Below, in pieces: positions 59,777 through 64,000 of a DNA stretch of 64,000 bases. This stretch comes from Draconibacterium mangrovi. Lineage in GTDB: Bacteria > Bacteroidota > Bacteroidia > Bacteroidales > Prolixibacteraceae. Position 1 is the first letter of the stretch; every line of letters starts with the position of its first letter. The notes below the pieces were generated by a model. The model saw only the letters and a program-made list of their open reading frames with translations. It had not been told where the DNA came from and did no database searches. The DNA lies in NCBI RefSeq assembly GCF_010586825.1, contig NZ_JAAAGB010000003.1, positions 310,001 to 374,000 of the forward strand, written 5' to 3'. The translations under genes were made by a program, and so were the position numbers.

Positions 59777-61414
59777 CTATTCATTATCCGGCTGAAAATT
59801 CGGATAAGTGTAATCTACCGGTGGTACAAAGTTTTCTTTGATTGTGCGGATTGCAGTCCAGCGAAGCATGTTAAAGATAGAACCTGCTTTATCGTCGGTG
59901 CCCGAACCACGAGCGCCACCAAATGGCTGCTGGCCTACAACAGCTCCTGTTGGCTTGTCGTTAATATAGAAGTTACCGGCGCAGTTTTCCAGGCGTTTGG
60001 CAATCTTCTCGATATTGTAGCGGCTTTGCGACCATACAGCTCCTGTAAGTGCATAAATCGAAGTTGTATCAACCAAATCAAGCGTTGCATCCATGTCTTC
60101 GTCTTCGTAAACGTAAACAGTAAGAACCGGACCAAACAACTCTTCTTTCATGGTAATGTAATCTGGCTTTTTAGCCAGAATAACAGTTGGCTCAACAAAA
60201 TAACCAACTGATTTATCGCAGTTTCCGCCAAAGATAACTTCTGCATCTTCGTCTTCTTTTGCACGATCGATAAAACCTTTCAGTTTATCAAACGACGATT
60301 CATCGATAACGGCATTTACAAAGTTGGTGAAATCTTCTACCGGTCCCATTTTTACGGTAGCCAGTTCAGCACCTAAAATCTCTTTTACCTCAGGCCAGAT
60401 ACTTGCAGGAACATAACACCTTGAAGCCGCAGAACATTTCTGTCCCTGATATTCGAAAGCACCACGTAACATAGCAATCGCCAGTTCGCGTTTTTTAGCT
60501 GTTGGATCAGCAAAAATAAAGTCTTTACCGCCAGTCTCACCAACGATACGTGGGTATGATTTGTATTTGTAGATGTTCTCTCCAATAGCTTTCCAGATGC
60601 TTTGAAATACAGCTGTTGAACCGGTGAAGTGAATTCCTGCAAAATCAGGATGAGTTAGCACAGTATCGGCAGCAACAGGACCCGATGCATAAACCAGGTT
60701 GATAACGCCATCAGGCAGACCGGCTTCTTTAAAGATCTCCATAATTACACCTGCTGAATAAACAGCAGTTTTTGATGGTTTCCAAACAGCAACGTTACCC
60801 ATCATGGCAGGTGCTGCAGGAAGGTTTCCGGCAATTGATGTAAAGTTGAACGGTGTTAATGCATAAATAAAACCTTCCAACGGACGGTATTCATTATAGT
60901 TCCAGATACCTTTTGCCGACTCAGGCTGGATTTTGTAAATCTCAGTCATCACCTGAACGCCAAAACGTAAAAAGTCGGCAAACTCACAAGCCGCATCAAT
61001 TTCTGCCTGGAAAGCATTTTTTGATTGCCCCAACATCGATGCTGCATTGATTTTTGCACGATACGGACCTGCCAAAAGATCGGCTGCTTTCAGGAAAATT
61101 GAAGCGCGGTGTTGCCACGACAAGTTTGCCCATTCTTCTCTGGCTGCCAAAGCAGCATCAATAGCCATTTCAACGTGGCTGGCATCGCCCTGGTTATAAT
61201 ATCCTAAAGTATGCGCAATTTCGTGAGGTGGAAACATCCTTACTTTTCTGTCGGTAAAAACTTCTTTTCCACCAATAATCATTGGCTGATCGAGTTCTTC
61301 CGAGCGCAATTCCTGCAATTTAGCCTGCAGCTCTGCTCTTTCCGGAGATCCCGGAGCATAACTTAAAACCGGTTCGTTTTTAGCAACCGGAACGTTGTAA
61401 ATTCCTTTTGGCAT
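59777..61414 (-). CDS. pruA: 1-pyrroline-5-carboxylate dehydrogenase (L-glutamate gamma-semialdehyde dehydrogenase)
   Basis: 545-residue aldehyde dehydrogenase, the second step of proline catabolism. The start is the ATG of MPKGIYNVPVAKNEPVLSYAPGS; the open frame extends 43 codons further upstream without family sequence. LRWAQYYF-type regions are absent, and instead the PruA pattern VAVWKPSKTAVYSAGVIMEIF, GIHFTGSTAVF, GETGGKDFIFADP (Glu) and EYQGQKCSAASRCYV (catalytic Cys) is complete. GQQPFGGARGSGTDDKAG and IKENFVPPVDYTYP end the chain. The single-domain form matches the usual Bacteroidota version. It is divergent from the sensor-kinase gene. Confidence 0.93.
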   Translation of the reverse strand: MPKGIYNVPVAKNEPVLSYAPGSPERAELQAKLQELRSEELDQPMIIGGKEVFTDRKVRMFPPHEIAHTLGYYNQGDASHVEMAIDAALAAREEWANLSWQHRASIFLKAADLLAGPYRAKINAASMLGQSKNAFQAEIDAACEFADFLRFGVQVMTEIYKIQPESAKGIWNYNEYRPLEGFIYALTPFNFTSIAGNLPAAPAMMGNVAVWKPSKTAVYSAGVIMEIFKEAGLPDGVINLVYASGPVAADTVLTHPDFAGIHFTGSTAVFQSIWKAIGENIYKYKSYPRIVGETGGKDFIFADPTAKKRELAIAMLRGAFEYQGQKCSAASRCYVPASIWPEVKEILGAELATVKMGPVEDFTNFVNAVIDESSFDKLKGFIDRAKEDEDAEVIFGGNCDKSVGYFVEPTVILAKKPDYITMKEELFGPVLTVYVYEDEDMDATLDLVDTTSIYALTGAVWSQSRYNIEKIAKRLENCAGNFYINDKPTGAVVGQQPFGGARGSGTDDKAGSIFNMLRWTAIRTIKENFVPPVDYTYPNFQPDNE

Positions 61415-61459
61415 AATTCTATAATATTTGTCGTTTGTAATTCTTCTGATCTGTTTATG

Positions 61460-61487
61460 CAAAACTAAAAAATCGCATTCTCTCAAA
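61460..61487 (-). promoter_or_regulatory. Candidate promoter of pruA
   Basis: On the minus strand a TAGTTTTG box (61460-61467) matches TAnnTTTG exactly. A TTTG lies 16 bases upstream (61484-61487), closer than the usual 19-21. It is 46 bp from the pruA ATG. Confidence 0.4.
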
Positions 61488-61601
61488 GCATAACAAAAAT
61501 CATAATCGGAAAATACCGAATAAATCAACCTTCTTATAGCCAAACATTTAGAAGGAACAACATCGAAAACAAAACAAAAATCAGGTTTTCAGATTCCCAT
61601 T

Positions 61602-63752
61602 TTGACAATATTTCCCCGAAAAATCGTTTGTTTTGGCGGGACGTACCTGTTTTTTAATATTTTTACATTATTGTTAAAAAGAATATATAAAATATTAGCA
61701 GAAAGATTTTGGGCTGCTAAAACTGATCATGAAAAAAGGCAGCTTTTTCAGCTTCTATTGTTTTGGGGAGTTGTAGGCGTGTTGTCACTATTCCTATCCG
61801 TTAGAGAATTGACACTTTCTACCCCAAAAAGCGATCTTGTGGGTTATCTGCTGCTACTTTCGGTTTCAATTTTAGCTATAGTTTGCACTTTTAATGCAAA
61901 AAAGAATTGCGCCACCAATGTTATTTTTTCGTTACCCGTATTTATTTACGCTTATTACATCTCCGATTTAACAGAACATGTACCATTAATTGAAACCGTG
62001 CACCTATCGGTATGGTGGCTAATGGCCGGTCTGGTTTTTCTGTACTACTTCTCGATGATGGAAGTTCGGGTTATCGTTTACTTTTTTGTATCGCTGGCAC
62101 TCATTTGTTTCCAGCTGTTAAAAGCCGGACATTTAACTGATGCCTTTAGTTATTTCGATCCTTTTGCCAGCAACCCGATTTTAATATTCACGGCCTTTTT
62201 CCTGGTAACCTTTTACCTCCGCAAAAAGCTGATCACAAACATCGAAGTTCTTACGGAGGAAATCGACTCGAAAAACGAAGCAATTAACCGGGTTTTACAA
62301 AACGCATCGTTTCTTATTTCGCGACTGCGTGCTGTACGTGACGAAGACGGAAACATTACCAACCTGGTGGTTGAGAAAATAAACAATGCTTTTGAAGCCG
62401 CTTTTAAACGCAATTTATACGAAGTACAGGAACAGGAAGCTGAATACGTATTCGACCTTATTTTCAAAGGCCGGTTTGACGTGAACAAAACCGTCCTTTT
62501 TAATAAAAAGAATTTTACGGAGTTTTATGCCGAAAATCTCGACAAATGGTACAACATTCGGGTATTAAATCCCTCATATAATTCATATTACCTGGTTTTT
62601 GATGACATCACTAAAACCAAAAAGCAGATTGCTGACCTTGAAGCCAACAAACGGCGCTACAAAGTACTGCTTGAAGCAATTCCTGATATTTTCTTTGTAA
62701 TAGATAAGGAAGGTATTTACGAGGACTTTGTAATTAAAGAAAGCGACCTGTTTAAAATAGATGACTCGAATATTATTGGCAGCTCTATTTTTAATGCCGG
62801 TTTCCCCGATAAAATGGCGCATAAAATTTATTCATGTATTCAGCACTGTATTAATAACGACACCATTGAAAGTATTGAATACTCGTTAAATACCCCTAAC
62901 GGAACATTTATGTTCGAAATGCGCCTGGCCAAATTAAATGCCAATTCTGTAATTTCGGTGGCGCGTGATATTACCAAACGAAAAACTGCGGAATTCGGTT
63001 TGGAAAAAGCCCTAGTAAAAGCGGAAGAATCCGATCGGTTAAAATCGGCATTCCTCGCCAATCTGTCGCACGAGATTCGCACACCAATGAACATTATCTC
63101 CAACTTTACGCGGATGTTGGCCGACGATTCGCTCGATGGATTGGAACGACTGGAACTCACCGAAGCCATCACTCAAAACGGTCAGCAGTTACTAAATATG
63201 ATCGACAATACGGTGCACCTTGCAAAAATTGAAACCGAGAACATTCCTGTACACGCCACTTTCAGCAAAATAAATCCACTTCTTCGCGATATTTACAATG
63301 CGTATTTTGCCGATCTTCCCGACAGCAAGGATATTCGTATCAGCTTAAAAACTGATGTCGCAACTCCTGAATTTGGTTTTTCAACCGATCCTCAGTTGCT
63401 TAAAGAAGTGATGACGATTTTGGTTGACAACGCTGTAAAATACACCTTAAGCGGCCAGGTTACCTTTGGTTTCGAAATGGTACGCAATGATTTTGTGAGA
63501 TTCTATGTAGCCGATACAGGAATCGGTATTCCCGAGGAAGATTACGAACACATCTTCAGCCGTTTTTACCGTGTGCAGAACAAAATAAACCAGACAACTT
63601 CAGGATCGGGAATTGGATTGCCAATTGCCCAACATTACGTTACGCTGTTGGGCGGAGAACTTGAATTTGAATCAAAAGTGAATAAGGGCAGTAACTTCTG
63701 GTTTACACTTCCTTTTAACGAAGGCCGCGGCTATATGAGAATCGTGAGTTAA
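61602..63752 (+). CDS. Membrane PAS sensor histidine kinase
   Basis: 716-residue kinase whose exact start is uncertain: TTG at 61602 opens the frame, and a later TTG near 61672 (LLKRIYKIL) would also fit. About six hydrophobic segments occupy 45-225. Two PAS-like regions follow (about 225-330 and 345-460). The HisKA box is LSHEIRTPMN with H490. ATP-binding parts are VDNAVKYTLSGQV (N box), ADTGIGIPEEDYEHIFSRFYRV (G1/F) and GSGIGLPIAQHYV (G2). No receiver domain is fused, and no response-regulator gene lies adjacent in the window, so its partner is unknown. It is divergent from pruA. Confidence 0.88.
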   Translation: MTIFPRKIVCFGGTYLFFNIFTLLLKRIYKILAERFWAAKTDHEKRQLFQLLLFWGVVGVLSLFLSVRELTLSTPKSDLVGYLLLLSVSILAIVCTFNAKKNCATNVIFSLPVFIYAYYISDLTEHVPLIETVHLSVWWLMAGLVFLYYFSMMEVRVIVYFFVSLALICFQLLKAGHLTDAFSYFDPFASNPILIFTAFFLVTFYLRKKLITNIEVLTEEIDSKNEAINRVLQNASFLISRLRAVRDEDGNITNLVVEKINNAFEAAFKRNLYEVQEQEAEYVFDLIFKGRFDVNKTVLFNKKNFTEFYAENLDKWYNIRVLNPSYNSYYLVFDDITKTKKQIADLEANKRRYKVLLEAIPDIFFVIDKEGIYEDFVIKESDLFKIDDSNIIGSSIFNAGFPDKMAHKIYSCIQHCINNDTIESIEYSLNTPNGTFMFEMRLAKLNANSVISVARDITKRKTAEFGLEKALVKAEESDRLKSAFLANLSHEIRTPMNIISNFTRMLADDSLDGLERLELTEAITQNGQQLLNMIDNTVHLAKIETENIPVHATFSKINPLLRDIYNAYFADLPDSKDIRISLKTDVATPEFGFSTDPQLLKEVMTILVDNAVKYTLSGQVTFGFEMVRNDFVRFYVADTGIGIPEEDYEHIFSRFYRVQNKINQTTSGSGIGLPIAQHYVTLLGGELEFESKVNKGSNFWFTLPFNEGRGYMRIVS

Positions 63753-63853
63753 AGTCCATTTGGTAGTCGTAGTAAACAGTTCTCAGTTGCAGTTTTCAAT
63801 TTGCAGTGTCAAACATTTCAAACTATTTCAAACAACAAAACAATATAAACCAG

Positions 63854-64000
63854 TTAGTACCTGTTTATAACCGAGTTTAATTGTCGGTATCCGACTAACC
63901 TGTCGTAACGACTGGCTAAATCGCGGTAATATACCAGAATCTGATAATCGTTATTGGTTTCCCAAAAGCTCCCTTCAATATTGGTATGATCGGCCACTTT
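63854..64000 (-). CDS. Unrecognised protein, C-terminal part
   Basis: The minus strand is open from the window edge for 48 codons down to a TAA stop. The translated end is rich in Tyr, Arg and Asn (FWETNNDYQILVYYRDLAS then RYDRLVGYRQLNSVINRY). It lacks a start in this window and shows no family motif. Its codon pattern looks like coding sequence, and no ORF on the plus strand competes. It converges on the sensor-kinase gene with about 100 bp between the stops. Confidence 0.45.
   Translation of the reverse strand, partial: KVADHTNIEGSFWETNNDYQILVYYRDLASRYDRLVGYRQLNSVINRY

Overview
The window looks like part of a Bacteroidota chromosome, most likely a marine or anaerobic Bacteroidales/Marinilabiliales-type genome. 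The support is gene content rather than any marker gene: Bacteroidota-style Wza/SLBB exporters, Wzi-family porins, a short AMP nucleosidase, a GxxExxY protein, TAnnTTTG-like -7 boxes, and gene order such as recR followed by a glycosyltransferase. No rRNA or tRNA gene was seen.

Region 1 (1-17590) starts with the tail of a winged-helix/nucleotidyltransferase protein. It is followed by a long co-directional surface-polysaccharide operon: outer-membrane exporter (Wza-like), Wzz-like co-polymerase, Wzy-like polymerase, Wzx-like flippase, a DUF115/MptE-like transferase candidate and a GT2 glycosyltransferase. Next comes an eleven-gene sugar-building cassette (9003-17590): 2-hydroxyacid dehydrogenase, Gfo/Idh oxidoreductase, GmhA-like SIS isomerase, SDR, a 3-dehydroquinate-synthase-like cyclase, YhcH-like protein, NeuA-like CMP-sugar synthetase, HpcH/HpaI pyruvate aldolase, a second DUF115 protein, a second YhcH-like protein and a metal-dependent cyclase/formamidase-fold hydrolase. 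There is no NeuB. I infer a CMP-activated ulosonic acid (or related cyclised sugar acid) whose C3 unit comes from pyruvate through an aldolase. This is my main candidate for an undescribed system.

Region 2 (17591-25786) is rich in repeats and poor in genes. It holds an rfbC remnant, one orphan minus-strand protein with a clear terminator, a 21-bp minisatellite, two purine/pyrimidine-arm minisatellites, many copies of a roughly 33-bp dispersed repeat, and the GDP-fucose genes (gmd, a nucleotidyltransferase-GHMP kinase fusion, fcl) plus a GxxExxY gene with a decayed duplicate. One minisatellite has entered the fcl reading frame.

Region 3 (25787-46625) is a second complete polysaccharide locus. 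It carries two polyprenyl-phosphate sugar transferases, a flippase, a Wzy-like polymerase, an acyltransferase, five GT2 enzymes, three Wzi-family proteins, and a second Wza/Wzz pair. A RAYT transposase with REP hairpins and a truncated RAYT copy sit inside it. Neither locus shows a BY-kinase domain on Wzz or a Wzb phosphatase.

Region 4 (46626-64000) starts with a WecA-like transferase and then moves into housekeeping genes: malic enzyme, recR, a GT2/phosphoglycosyltransferase-like fusion, GNAT, a lone HsdR-N nuclease domain, AMP nucleosidase, holA, rhomboid protease, class IV aminotransferase, AlgH, FtsB/DivIC-like protein, pruA, a hybrid-membrane sensor kinase, and the tail of an unrecognised minus-strand gene. 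All functions are read from sequence motifs by eye; no database search was run.
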